Part shown: positions 41,485 through 50,286 of the stretch, in pieces
How the letters are laid out: each line of letters opens with the position of its first letter
Position numbering within the stretch: the stretch's first letter is position 1
Source of the DNA: Pseudonocardia sp.
GTDB lineage: Bacteria; Actinomycetota; Actinomycetes; Mycobacteriales; Pseudonocardiaceae
Assembly: GCA_025869365.1 (NCBI GenBank)
Contig: JAOZVV010000025.1
Location: 1 to 64,000, forward strand
Direction: 5' to 3'
Length of the DNA: 64,000 bases
Notes under the pieces: model-generated
The model's input: only the letters and a program-made list of their open reading frames with translations
What the model was told of the DNA's origin: nothing
The model's database searches: none
Made by a program: the position numbers and the translations under genes

Positions 41485-42999
41485 CTAGTCGCCCGCCGAG
41501 CCGGCGGAGTTGAGGCTCCGCCTGCGCGGCGAAGCCGTGGGTGTGGACCCGGGGGCGGGCGGGCCGGGTGGCGTCCCGGCGTCGTCGGACCGCGCCGGGC
41601 CGTCGTCGGCGACGGGTGGCGGTGCCGAGCGTGGTGTCGCCGGACCCGGTCGCAGGACCGCAGCCGTCCACCGGTTGGGCACCTGGTTCAGGATCGTCCC
41701 GACGACGGGGGCGGAGACCCCCTCCAGGATCTCCATGACCGAGTGCACCTCACGACGACCGGTCCTGCCGTGTCGGACCGCGAGCACGACGCCGTCCGCG
41801 GCCCGGGCGAGCGCCACCGCCTCGCTCGCCGAGAGGATCGGTGGCGTGTCGAGCAGGACCACGTCGTAGCGTCGCGCGAGCTCCGCCAGGAGGTGCCGGA
41901 CGTGGTCGGAGGCCAGCAGGCCACCGGGGTGCGACGACAGGCAGCCCGCGGTGAGGACGTCGAGGAAGCCGTTCCCCCACGGTCGCAGCACCGTGTCCAG
42001 GGGCCTGCCGCCCTCGAGCACGTCGATCACACCGGCTTCCGGGTGGCCCGGGTCGTCCTCCGGCGGCCGGCCGAGCATCTCCCCCACCCGCGGATTGCGC
42101 AGGTCGCAGTCGACGAGCACCACCCGTCGCCGGGACTGGGCGAGGGCGACGGCCAGATTGCAGACGATCGAGGTCCGCCCGTCCCCGTTGTTCGGGCTGA
42201 TCACGGCGGTGATCTCCCCGCGGGAGCCGGCCTCGGCGGACGTCAGGGCGGCGCAGATCCGCCGGTAGGCCTCGGCCTGCGCACTGTCGGGCCGGGTCGC
42301 GACGGCCAGCGGGTCGAGGACGCTGGCCGGATCCCTGCGGAGCACCCCGAGGAGGGGGGACCGGGTCACCTCGGCCAGGTCCCGGGGCGACCGGACCGGC
42401 ATCCGGAGGGCGTTGAGCGCGAGGGCCCCGGCGAGACCGGCGAGGAGGCCCAGGATCGCGCCGAGGATCAGGTTCAGCATCATGTCCGGCGTCACGGGCG
42501 TGTCGGAGAAGGTCGCGGGCTGGACCACCTTGACCGTCAGGGCGGGGGCGTTGGACGGGTCGTTCCGTTCGAGATCCGCGACGGTCCGGGTGAACTCCCG
42601 GCTCAGGGCGCCGGCGATCTGCTGGGCCCGCTCCGCCGAACCGTCGACCACCCTGGCCTTGATCAGCACGGTATCCGGGTCCAGGATCACCGAGGTCTCC
42701 CCGACGAGTTCGACCGGGTACATGTCCAGCCCCAGGTCCCGCACCACGCCCCCCGCGAGCGCCTCCGTGGTCAGGAGGGGGGCGTAGGACTTGGCCCGTT
42801 CCGTGGCGAGGAGCGCGCCCTGGTACGCGATCGACTCGTCCGCCGTCGGCGTGGGCGCCAGGATCATGGTCACCTCGGAGGCGTAGGTCGTCGATGTCCG
42901 GCTCGAGACGACACCGGCGCAGACGAGCCCGATGAGGAGGCCTGCCAGGACGACGTACCAGTACCACGCCACGACGCGTAGGTAATTGCGAATCCCCAC
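41485..42999 (-). CDS. Wzz/BY-kinase-like protein with altered P-loop
   Basis: 504 residues from GTG 42999 (GGAAGGT eight bases upstream). Wzz part with helices at about 13-31 and 174-196, then a BY-kinase-like domain: VVLVDCDLRNP (Walker A') and VVLLDTPPIL (Walker B) are normal, but Walker A reads SPNNGDGRTSIVC, with Arg275 where the ATP-binding Lys belongs. The C-terminal tail (from about 445) is Pro/Ser-rich and has no tyrosine cluster. The protein may have lost kinase activity and act only as co-polymerase. Compare the intact paralog at 15689-17050. Five bases follow the ATP-grasp gene. Confidence 0.85.
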   Translation of the reverse strand: MGIRNYLRVVAWYWYVVLAGLLIGLVCAGVVSSRTSTTYASEVTMILAPTPTADESIAYQGALLATERAKSYAPLLTTEALAGGVVRDLGLDMYPVELVGETSVILDPDTVLIKARVVDGSAERAQQIAGALSREFTRTVADLERNDPSNAPALTVKVVQPATFSDTPVTPDMMLNLILGAILGLLAGLAGALALNALRMPVRSPRDLAEVTRSPLLGVLRRDPASVLDPLAVATRPDSAQAEAYRRICAALTSAEAGSRGEITAVISPNNGDGRTSIVCNLAVALAQSRRRVVLVDCDLRNPRVGEMLGRPPEDDPGHPEAGVIDVLEGGRPLDTVLRPWGNGFLDVLTAGCLSSHPGGLLASDHVRHLLAELARRYDVVLLDTPPILSASEAVALARAADGVVLAVRHGRTGRREVHSVMEILEGVSAPVVGTILNQVPNRWTAAVLRPGPATPRSAPPPVADDGPARSDDAGTPPGPPAPGSTPTASPRRRSLNSAGSAGD

Positions 43000-43004
43000 T
43001 GTGA

Positions 43005-44066
43005 CTACCTTCCGATTTCCCTGAACGGTGGCGTTCCGCCCCGACGGTCCGTGCCGACCCCCACCAGGCGATCGCATTTCGCCGCGACGACATCGGGCCG
43101 GACGGTGAGCCATGCCGTCTCCGGCACCCGACCCTCGGCCCAGGAGACGAGGGCCGCGGGCAGATCCGCGCCGGCGACCTGGGAGAACGGGTAACCGCCC
43201 CCGAACCGCGGGTTCAGCTCCAGGACGTAGGGCTGCCCGTCGCCGACGAACACGTCGCAGTCGAGGTTGCCGACGTGGCCGAGCTGGCGGCCCAGGACCT
43301 CGCCGAGCTTGCGCAGCTGATCGTCGTCGACCGTCATGGCCCGGTCCGTCTCGCCGGCCCGCATCGACAGCTTCCGTTTCGCGAACGTCGTGACGTGCCT
43401 GCCCGCCAGGTCGTTGACGACGTCCAGGCCGTGTTCCTGCCCGGAGAGGTGCTCCTGCACCAGCACGGACCGCCCCGGGTCCGCGTCGCTCATCCCGGCG
43501 ATGATGGTCCGCCGGATCCGGATCTCGGTGAGCCGGAACGCGAGCTCGAGCTCCTCGAGGTCCCGGGGGTACTCGATCCCGATCGACGCCGTTCCCCAGC
43601 GGGGCTTCACCACGACCGGGAACGTGAGCTCGCCCTCGGCCAGCGCCGCGCGGGCGTCGGCCAGGGACAGGTACGTCCGCGGAGCGGGCAGGCCCAGGCC
43701 CGTCAGGAACCGGTGGGTCGCCCACTTGTCCGTGCAGGTGTCGATCACCGCGGGCGTGGAGACCACCGGGATCGTGCCGATCGCCAGGAACTCGTCGCGA
43801 CGGCGGGCGAGGATCGGCAGTTCGAGGTCGTTGAGGGAGACCACCAGCCGGACCCGGTGCTCCGCGCACAGGGCCAGCAGGTGGTCGACGTAGTCCGGCC
43901 TGCCGACCGGTGGCACGACGAGTGCGGTGTCCGCCTCCTGCATGGCGGGGGCATCGGGGTCGGTGTCCGCGGCGAGGACCCGGCCGGTGCCGCGCACCGC
44001 GTCCCGGAAGTACTCCACCAGGTAGTTGCGGCGCCCCGCACACGTCAGGAGGACGTTCGTGGTCAT
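43005..44066 (-). CDS. ATP-grasp ligase (carboxylate-amine ligase family)
   Basis: 353 residues from ATG 44066. The N-terminal pre-ATP-grasp domain has VLLTCAGRRNYLVEYFRD and ADTDPDAPAM. The ATP-grasp core follows: TDKWATHRFL, FPVVVKPRWGTASIGIEY (Lys plus Gly-rich loop), VQEHLSGQEHGLDVV, NLDCDVFV and YVLELNPRFGGGYPFSQ (metal Glu/Asn). These enzymes activate a carboxylate as acyl-phosphate and join it to an amine or thiol. It sits between a PLP decarboxylase and the BY-kinase-like gene (gap five bases). A role in N-acylating an amino sugar or attaching an amine to a uronic acid is plausible but inferred. Confidence 0.85.
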   Translation of the reverse strand: MTTNVLLTCAGRRNYLVEYFRDAVRGTGRVLAADTDPDAPAMQEADTALVVPPVGRPDYVDHLLALCAEHRVRLVVSLNDLELPILARRRDEFLAIGTIPVVSTPAVIDTCTDKWATHRFLTGLGLPAPRTYLSLADARAALAEGELTFPVVVKPRWGTASIGIEYPRDLEELELAFRLTEIRIRRTIIAGMSDADPGRSVLVQEHLSGQEHGLDVVNDLAGRHVTTFAKRKLSMRAGETDRAMTVDDDQLRKLGEVLGRQLGHVGNLDCDVFVGDGQPYVLELNPRFGGGYPFSQVAGADLPAALVSWAEGRVPETAWLTVRPDVVAAKCDRLVGVGTDRRGGTPPFREIGR

Positions 44067-44101
44067 GTCAGATGCATCCCGGGTCGGCGTCGGAGAGGTG
44101 G

Positions 44102-45340
44102 TCAGAAGGTGTAGGTCGCGAAGACGTCGTCGATCTGCTCACGTCGTCTGAGCACCTCGAAGCGGTCTGAGCCCCGATCGTGGGTGATGATGCAGGGAGC
44201 CGGGCGGATGAACGGTGGCTTCATGACGATCGTGTACGCGCCGACGTTGTCGAACAGTGCGTAGTCCCCGGGACCCAGCCGGCCGGAGTACCCCTCGAAC
44301 AGCACGTCGTGTTCCATGCAGGTGTACCCGACGACGTCGATCCCGTCGTACTCCTCGCGAACCGCTTCGTCGGGCGAGCCGACGACCGTCATCGGCATGG
44401 TCTTCCCGTGCAGGGTCGGCTTGATGGTGTGGATGCTGCCGGAGGCGAGGGCGACCGACCGGGACCGGACCCGCTTCACGGTCACGATCCGGGCGACGAA
44501 CGTCATCACGTCCGCGGTCAGCGCGGATCCCGGTTCGACGATCAGCTCGGGACCCGATCCGCCCGGATAGGTCGCGGCCACCTCGGATGCGACGGCCTCC
44601 GCGTAGTCCTCGTAGCGGGGAACCGGACCCGCGAACTGCCGGCGCAGCGCGGGGCTCATCCTGCTGAAGTACCCGCCGCCCAGGTTGAGGAAGCGGGGAG
44701 GGGAGTCCGGGAAGTTCTCCACGGCCAACTCCAGCATGCGCTTGGTGCGCAGGGAGTAGGACTCCACGCTGCGATGCCCGGTCGAGGCGTGGAAGTGCAG
44801 TCCGGCGAGGTCGCAGGTGGACACGCGGCGCAGTCGGTCCAGCGCCTGCCGGAACTCCGGCGCCTCGACGTCGAAGCCGAACCTCGACACCCGGTCCGTC
44901 CCGATGTCGATGTTGCAGCGCAGGGCGACCGTCAGCGGCCGGTCCGGGGCCCGGGCGGCGATCCGCTCGACGATGTCGATCTCCGCGGCCGAGTCCAGGT
45001 TGCAGGTCGCCCCCTCGAGGAGGGCCAGTTCCAGATCGTCGGCGGTCTTGTACGGGCCGTTGAAGATGATCCGCGCCGGCGGGACGCCGATGCGCCGGGC
45101 GAGGTCGTACTCCATGCGGGAGACGACCTCGGCGTACCCGCCCAGGGCGAGCACCCGCTGGCACAGCCGCGGCAGGTAGTTCGTCTTGTACGAGTAGCCG
45201 ATCCGGGTGTTCGGGTAGATCGCCCGGAAGGCGTCCAGGAAGTGGTGGAAGTTGTCCTCGAACGCATCGACGTCCACGTAGAAGAACGAGTCCCCGTACT
45301 GCTCGTCCAGTGTCCTGAGAAGGTCCCACGAGAATTCCAT
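44102..45340 (-). CDS. Fold-type III PLP decarboxylase (DAP/ornithine decarboxylase-like)
   Basis: 412 residues from ATG 45340. Alanine-racemase-type barrel with GYSYKTNYLPRLC (PLP Lys near residue 52), ATCNLDSAAEID, AGLHFHASTGHRS, FLNLGGGYFSRM (phosphate loop) and LIVEPGSALTAD. The C-terminal domain has GYTCMEHDVLF, with Cys and Asp that in the family contact the substrate across the dimer, and VGAYTIVM. This matches amino-acid decarboxylases of the LysA/NspC/ornithine type; the substrate loop is not diagnostic. It is the first gene of EPS locus 2, 35 bases before the ATP-grasp gene, and the two probably act in sequence. Confidence 0.85.
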   Translation of the reverse strand: MEFSWDLLRTLDEQYGDSFFYVDVDAFEDNFHHFLDAFRAIYPNTRIGYSYKTNYLPRLCQRVLALGGYAEVVSRMEYDLARRIGVPPARIIFNGPYKTADDLELALLEGATCNLDSAAEIDIVERIAARAPDRPLTVALRCNIDIGTDRVSRFGFDVEAPEFRQALDRLRRVSTCDLAGLHFHASTGHRSVESYSLRTKRMLELAVENFPDSPPRFLNLGGGYFSRMSPALRRQFAGPVPRYEDYAEAVASEVAATYPGGSGPELIVEPGSALTADVMTFVARIVTVKRVRSRSVALASGSIHTIKPTLHGKTMPMTVVGSPDEAVREEYDGIDVVGYTCMEHDVLFEGYSGRLGPGDYALFDNVGAYTIVMKPPFIRPAPCIITHDRGSDRFEVLRRREQIDDVFATYTF

Positions 45341-45487
45341 GAGGCTCGTCGTCCCTGCCTTCCGGGTCGAGTCGTCCGCAGTGGATGGCCGTCACGCAGT
45401 CGCGTGCGGCCGACCGGATCATCGACGGTGAAGATCCTGGGGGACCTGAGCTCCGGCTGTACGAATACTCGGCGGCAACCGAGCGAT

Positions 45488-45545
45488 CGTTACGGCGTGG
45501 ATCAGATGCGTTTCGACGGAGTAAACACCTCGCCAATCCGGTTAC
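45488..45545. promoter_or_regulatory. GTTAC elements upstream of EPS locus 2
   Basis: CGTTACGG at 45488-45495 and GGTTAC at 45540-45545 lie in the 297-base gap upstream of the decarboxylase gene, with the AT-richer stretch GAGTAAACACC between them. The core matches the element in other gaps of the window. No gene is seen in this gap. Confidence 0.35.
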
Positions 45546-45637
45546 TCTCGTCATTTGATCCGGAACTCAGCGTGTGCAGGATTGGCGCCGAACCGGTCGG
45601 CGCGGGGCCGAAACATCTCCCGCGGGAATGATCGTGA

Positions 45638-46333
45638 TCAGGGTGAGATCATCGTGTCAGCCGTCCGGGCCGGCGCACCCGCACCCCGCGGACGCGACCG
45701 CGGGACGGCGTCGATGAGCAGGGCGATCGTGAGGACGACGACGACCGCCGTGGCGAACCCGCCGACGGTGTCCGTCGGGTAGTGGAGACCGTGCGAGAGC
45801 AGGGAGAACGCCATCAGCATCCCGCTCAGGAGTACCCCGGTCACGGCCACGGCGGCGGCCGTCCGCAGGGGGGAGCGGGCGAGGCCGACGACCATCACCG
45901 CGACGACCGTGGAGACCGCGGTGATCCCGGCGGTATGTCCGCTCGGGAAGGCGAGATCTCCCATGAAGGTCCGGCCGACCAGGGGTTTCAGGAGCACCGT
46001 CGCCGCACCGGCCGCACCGGGACCGAGGAGGGCGAGGGCGGCCATGCGCGGTCTCCCCCGGAGGAGGGCGAACACGGCGAGGACCATTCCCGCGATAAGG
46101 ACGGGAGGGGGATCGCCCAACCTGATGACGACAGGGGAGATCGGAGAATCGGGCGGTGTACCGGCCATGATCGCGTCGATGATCGCGGAGTCGACGCGTC
46201 CGCCGGTGGATGCGGAACGGTACCTGAGTCCCAAGAGGGAGATCAATGCCGCCATTCCGAGTACGACCGTTGCTGCGAACGGCCGGAGCGGTTCGGGAAC
46301 AAGTGGTGAGTCCGCCGACGGTGGGTGGGGCAC
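45638..46333 (-). CDS. PAP2-family membrane phosphatase
   Basis: 231 residues, six helices. Motif 1 KPLVGRTFMG (K...R), motif 2 FPSGHTAG, motif 3 SHGLHYPTDTVGG, where the usual SR begins SH but the catalytic His and Asp are present. Start GTG 46333 lacks a clear ribosome site; a later Val start is possible. PAP2 enzymes of this kind dephosphorylate undecaprenyl pyrophosphate or other lipid phosphates outside the membrane, which would recycle the lipid carrier for the EPS loci. It follows rmlD by 60 bases. Confidence 0.85.
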   Translation of the reverse strand: MPHPPSADSPLVPEPLRPFAATVVLGMAALISLLGLRYRSASTGGRVDSAIIDAIMAGTPPDSPISPVVIRLGDPPPVLIAGMVLAVFALLRGRPRMAALALLGPGAAGAATVLLKPLVGRTFMGDLAFPSGHTAGITAVSTVVAVMVVGLARSPLRTAAAVAVTGVLLSGMLMAFSLLSHGLHYPTDTVGGFATAVVVVLTIALLIDAVPRSRPRGAGAPARTADTMISP

Positions 46334-46393
46334 ATCAGCAGAGTAGGCAGAGCGGGCGCGCCGGTGAACGAATTCGGAAATCGCGTGACCGGC

Positions 46394-47236
46394 TCACCCG
46401 GCTGCGAGATATCCGGCCAGGCTCCGCCGCCAGTCCGGCAGCACGACTCCCGCCTTCGCGGCCTTGTCCAGGTCCAGCACGCTGTTCGACGGGCGGGCCG
46501 CGGCGGCGGGCTTGTCCGCGAAGTACTCCGTGGTGCTCGTGTCCCGGACGTCGGACTCCGGTCGTCCGGCGTGGGCGTAGACGGCGCGGGCGACATCCGC
46601 CCAGCTCGCGGGTTCGCCGGTGTTCGTGACGTTGTACGTGCCGGGCTCCGCGTCGGCGTCGAGCAGGGCCAGGATCCCGGCGGCGAGGTCCGTGGCGAAG
46701 GTGGGCCGGCCGATCTGGTCCGCGACGACGGCGGGGGAGACGCCCCGCCCGGCGAGCCCGAGCATGGTGCGCACGAAGTTGCCGCCCGCCCCGACGACCC
46801 ACGTCGTGCGCACGAGGTGGTGCCGCGGCGCGAGCGTCACCGCGATGTCGCCCGCCGCCTTCGACGCCCCGTAGACGCTGAGCGGGGACAGCGGCGCGGT
46901 CTCGGGGATCGGGCCGTCGTGCGCGCCGTCGAAGACGTACTCGCTGGACACGTGGACGAGGCGCAGGTCGTGGTCGCGGGCGGCGCGCGCGAGGTTGGCC
47001 GGGCCGACGGCGTTGACCCGCCAGGCCGCGACGCGCCCCTCTGGGGTCTCGGCGGCGTCGACCGCGGTGTAGGCGGCCGCGTTGAGGACCGTGTCGTGGC
47101 CGGACCAGTCGAAGGCGGCGACGGCGTCCGCGTCGGTGATGTCCAGCTCGGTGCGGGACAGGGCGGTGGCACCCGGGACCGCGGTGGCCAGTGCCGAACC
47201 GAGCTGGCCCCCCGAACCTACGATGATCACTCGCAT
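46394..47236 (-). CDS. rmlD: dTDP-4-dehydrorhamnose reductase
   Basis: 280 residues from ATG 47236. Motifs: RVIIVGSGGQLGSAL (NADPH loop), LDITDADAV, VLNAAAYTAVDAAE, VHVSSEYVFDGAH, YGASKAAGD (catalytic Tyr-Lys), VRTTWVVG and GTYNVTNTGEPASW. It catalyses the last step to dTDP-L-rhamnose. The start is only 20 bases from the rmlB start on the other strand, so the two genes must share a very compact promoter region. rmlA is not in the window. Confidence 0.95.
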   Translation of the reverse strand: MRVIIVGSGGQLGSALATAVPGATALSRTELDITDADAVAAFDWSGHDTVLNAAAYTAVDAAETPEGRVAAWRVNAVGPANLARAARDHDLRLVHVSSEYVFDGAHDGPIPETAPLSPLSVYGASKAAGDIAVTLAPRHHLVRTTWVVGAGGNFVRTMLGLAGRGVSPAVVADQIGRPTFATDLAAGILALLDADAEPGTYNVTNTGEPASWADVARAVYAHAGRPESDVRDTSTTEYFADKPAAAARPSNSVLDLDKAAKAGVVLPDWRRSLAGYLAAG

Positions 47237-47256
47237 GGGTGGCTACTCTGCCGCGT

Positions 47257-48234
47257 ATGCGGGTGGTGGTGACGGGTGGGGCCGGGTTCATCGGGTCGAA
47301 CTTCGTGCGGCGGGCGGTGTCGGGGGTCTACCCGGGCCTGGCCGGCGCGGAGGTGGTGGTGCTGGACCTGCTGACCTACGCGGGAACCCTGACGAACCTG
47401 TCCGGGGTGATGGACCGGGTGGAGTTCGTGGAGGGCGACATCCGGGACCCGGCGCTCGTGGGATCGGTGCTGCGCGGCACGGACCTGGTGGTGCACTTCG
47501 CGGCGGAGTCGCACGTGGACCGCTCGATCACGGGCGCGGCGGACTTCGTGTCGACCAACGTCGTCGGCACGCAGGTGTTGTTGCAGGCCGCGGCGGATGC
47601 GGGCGTCGGCAGGTTCGTGCACGTGTCCACGGACGAGGTGTACGGCTCGATCGAGACCGGTTCGTGGGCGGAGACGTGGCCGCTGGAGCCCAACTCGCCG
47701 TACTCGGCGTCCAAGGCCTCGTCGGACCTGCTGGCGCGGGCGTACCACCGCACCCACGGGCTGGACGTCCGCATCACCCGGTGCTCGAACAACTACGGAC
47801 CGCACCAGTTCCCGGAGAAGGTCATCCCGCTGTTCGTGTCCAACCTCCTCGACGGCAAGCGGGTCCCGCTCTACGGGGACGGGCTGAACGTGCGGGACTG
47901 GCTGCACGTCGACGACCACTGCGCGGGGATCGCGCTGGTCGCCGCGGCCGGCCGGGCGGGGGAGGTCTACAACATCGGCGGCGGGACCGAGCTGACGAAC
48001 AAGGAGCTCACCCACCTGCTCCTCGACGCCGTGGGCGCGGACGAGTCGATGATCGAGCCGGTGCAGGACCGCAAGGGGCACGACCGCCGGTACTCGGTGG
48101 ACTGGTCGAAGATCCACGACGAGCTGGGGTACTCCCCGGCGGTGCCGTTCGAGAGCGGGCTGGCGCAGGTGGTGGCGTGGTACCGGGACAACCGGTCCTG
48201 GTGGGAGCCCCTCAAGGCGGGGGCGCACCGATGA
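47257..48234 (+). CDS. rmlB: dTDP-glucose 4,6-dehydratase
   Basis: 325 residues from ATG 47257; GTG 47239 is an in-frame alternative and neither has a ribosome site, which suggests a leaderless transcript. Motifs: RVVVTGGAGFIGSNFVR, FAAESHVDRSI, HVSTDEVYGSIE (catalytic Asp-Glu), YSASKASSDLLARAY (Tyr-Lys) and RCSNNYGPHQFPEK. It makes dTDP-4-keto-6-deoxyglucose for rhamnose. The stop overlaps the rmlC start. Confidence 0.96.
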   Translation: MRVVVTGGAGFIGSNFVRRAVSGVYPGLAGAEVVVLDLLTYAGTLTNLSGVMDRVEFVEGDIRDPALVGSVLRGTDLVVHFAAESHVDRSITGAADFVSTNVVGTQVLLQAAADAGVGRFVHVSTDEVYGSIETGSWAETWPLEPNSPYSASKASSDLLARAYHRTHGLDVRITRCSNNYGPHQFPEKVIPLFVSNLLDGKRVPLYGDGLNVRDWLHVDDHCAGIALVAAAGRAGEVYNIGGGTELTNKELTHLLLDAVGADESMIEPVQDRKGHDRRYSVDWSKIHDELGYSPAVPFESGLAQVVAWYRDNRSWWEPLKAGAHR

Positions 48235-48830
48235 AGGCCGCCGAACTGGTCGTCCCCGGCGCGTGGGTGTTCGAACCGCCGTCGTTCCCGGACTCCCGCG
48301 GGGTGTTCGCGGCCCCGTTCCAGGGCGCGGTGTTCCGCGAGGCGCTGGGCTTCGAGCTGACCGTGGCGCAGACGAACCATTCGCGCTCGGCCCGCGGTGT
48401 GGTGCGGGGCGTGCACTTCGCGGACACGCCGCCGGGCCAGGCGAAGTACGTGTACTGCCCGTCGGGTCGACTGCTGGACGTGATCGTGGACGTGCGGGTG
48501 GGGTCGCCGACGTTCGGTGAGCACGTGGCGGTGGAGCTGGACTCGACCTCGATGCGGGCGGTCTACGTCTCGGAGGGCCTGGGGCATGCCTTCGTGGCGT
48601 TGTCCGAGAACACGGTGATGGCGTACCTGTGTTCGACGGGCTACAGCCCGGGTTCCGAGCACGGGGTGTCCCCGCTGGACCCGGCGCTGGGCCTGCCCTG
48701 GCCCGAGGACCTCGCCCCGATCCTGTCGGACAAGGACCGGGACGCGCCGTCCCTGGCCGAGGCGCGGGCGCAGGGGCTGTTGCCCACCTTCGACGCCTGT
48801 TCCCGCTGGTACGAGGATCTCCGCCGCTGA
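48231..48830 (+). CDS. rmlC: dTDP-4-dehydrorhamnose 3,5-epimerase
   Basis: 199 residues from ATG 48231 (ATGA overlap with rmlB). Cupin fold with FPDSRGVFAAPFQ, QTNHSRSARGVVRGVHFAD (catalytic His), KYVYCPSGRLLDVIVDVRVG and VYVSEGLGHAFVALSENT, then YSPGSEHGVSPLDPALGLPW. It epimerises C3 and C5 between the RmlB and RmlD steps. The family's usual length is about 180-200 residues, as here. Confidence 0.95.
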   Translation: MKAAELVVPGAWVFEPPSFPDSRGVFAAPFQGAVFREALGFELTVAQTNHSRSARGVVRGVHFADTPPGQAKYVYCPSGRLLDVIVDVRVGSPTFGEHVAVELDSTSMRAVYVSEGLGHAFVALSENTVMAYLCSTGYSPGSEHGVSPLDPALGLPWPEDLAPILSDKDRDAPSLAEARAQGLLPTFDACSRWYEDLRR

Positions 48831-48844
48831 GCCCCGCGGGCTGT

Positions 48845-50218
48845 TCAGCCCCGTGCCGGGCTGCGGTCCCCGATCGCGTCCAGCTCCCGGCCCAGCGCCC
48901 GCTCCGCGGACTCGAACGCGGCCAGCCCCAGCACCTCGGGGGACAGGGCGCGGACCCGCGCGTTCGTGAGCACCGGGTTGTTCTGCGCGAGGCCGACCAC
49001 GATCCCGTCGACGGCGGTGAGCGTGCGGACCCGCACCCCGTCGGCGAGCTCGGCGTCGGCCAGCGCCTTGCCGATCGCCTCGTGCACCGAGTCCGACGGC
49101 GGCCGCAGCCGCGTCCCCGCGGCGTCCTCGGGGGACAGCCCGTGCAGCAGCGGGGACCAGCGGTCGTCGAGGTTCTCCAGGTCCAGCGGCAGCAGGGACG
49201 TCGAGCTCCGCACGGGCGTCACCCAGAGCTCCTCGACCCAGGTCCACTCCGAGTAGAAGCGCCGCTCCGACGCCGCCCGCTCGACCTCCGAGACCGGGGC
49301 CTCGCTCGGTGTCCAGCGGGGTGCGGGTGTGGAGTCGTTCAGGACCCGGCGGGCGACGAGCCGGTGGCCGGGATCCGGCCCGGAGCCCGGCCCGCCGTCC
49401 TCCTGTTCGAGTGCCTCGTCGTCCGGCTCCTGCGTCGCCGGAGGCGAGACGCTGAGCAGCAGCAGCTCGACCGTCACGCCGACCGCGAGCCCCTGGCCGT
49501 CCGCCCGCGTCACGAAGTACCGGGGGCCTCCCGGCGCGACGCCCGCGCCGAGCACCCGGTCCAGCACCCGGCGCAGCTGGACGATCTCCGCCTGCTGTTC
49601 CCGGAAGCGCCGCTGGAACCCGAACAGCCAGCTCTTCGTCCGCTCCTCGGCCTCCTCGCCGGAGCCCGTGACGAGCGCGCGCACGGACGCGTCGCCCTGC
49701 CGGGAGCGGCGCATCGCGAACCAGCCGGCCAGCGCGGCCGCCAGCAGGGCGACCAGGACCGCCCCGACGGCCACCGGCCAGTTCCCGGCCCACCAGCCGA
49801 CGGGCGCCACCTCGGCGGACGGCGCGGGCTGCGGCAACGGCGCGGGTGCGGCGGGCACCGGCCGGCCCGCGCGGAAGAGCCCCGTGGCGGCGGCCTGGTT
49901 CCCCGCGTCGATCCGCAGTGCGGCCTGGTACGCCTCGACAGCGGCCGGGAGGTTCCCGGTGCGCTCGGCGGCCGAGCCGCGGGCGGCCTCGGTGAAGGCC
50001 TCCTGGTACCGCTCGCCCACCGTGCCGAGCCCGGTACCGGCGCAGCTGCCCTCGTCGATCGTCTGGGCCCGGGCGTAGAGCTCCGCGGCCTGGGCGAGCT
50101 GGCCCTGGGGGACGAGCGCGGCCGCCTGGTCGCACAGCGGGGTGGGCGCGGAACAGGCCGTGACCAGGGTCAGCGCCGCAGCGAGGGCCCCGGCCAGCGC
50201 GAGGCGCCCGAGATGCAT
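48845..50218 (-). CDS. Predicted lipoprotein with TPR-like region and central helix, unknown function
   Basis: 457 residues from ATG 50218, where LALAGALAAALTLVTACSAP gives a proper lipoprotein signal. A longer start, GTG 50290, overlaps the P450 stop (GTGA) but would put 24 polar residues before the signal. The exported part shows a helix-pair pattern (GNLPAAVEAYQAALRIDAGN, typical of a TPR). A transmembrane helix (WPVAVGAVLVALLAAALAGW) is followed by a cytoplasmic domain of about 260 residues with no recognised motif. Whether the two parts act in sensing or scaffolding is unknown. Confidence 0.65.
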   Translation of the reverse strand: MHLGRLALAGALAAALTLVTACSAPTPLCDQAAALVPQGQLAQAAELYARAQTIDEGSCAGTGLGTVGERYQEAFTEAARGSAAERTGNLPAAVEAYQAALRIDAGNQAAATGLFRAGRPVPAAPAPLPQPAPSAEVAPVGWWAGNWPVAVGAVLVALLAAALAGWFAMRRSRQGDASVRALVTGSGEEAEERTKSWLFGFQRRFREQQAEIVQLRRVLDRVLGAGVAPGGPRYFVTRADGQGLAVGVTVELLLLSVSPPATQEPDDEALEQEDGGPGSGPDPGHRLVARRVLNDSTPAPRWTPSEAPVSEVERAASERRFYSEWTWVEELWVTPVRSSTSLLPLDLENLDDRWSPLLHGLSPEDAAGTRLRPPSDSVHEAIGKALADAELADGVRVRTLTAVDGIVVGLAQNNPVLTNARVRALSPEVLGLAAFESAERALGRELDAIGDRSPARG

Positions 50219-50286
50219 GGGCCCATGGTCGTCGGAGGGGGCCTGCCGGGACAAGGTGCGATGGTGAACGATCCGGGGCCGGTCGG

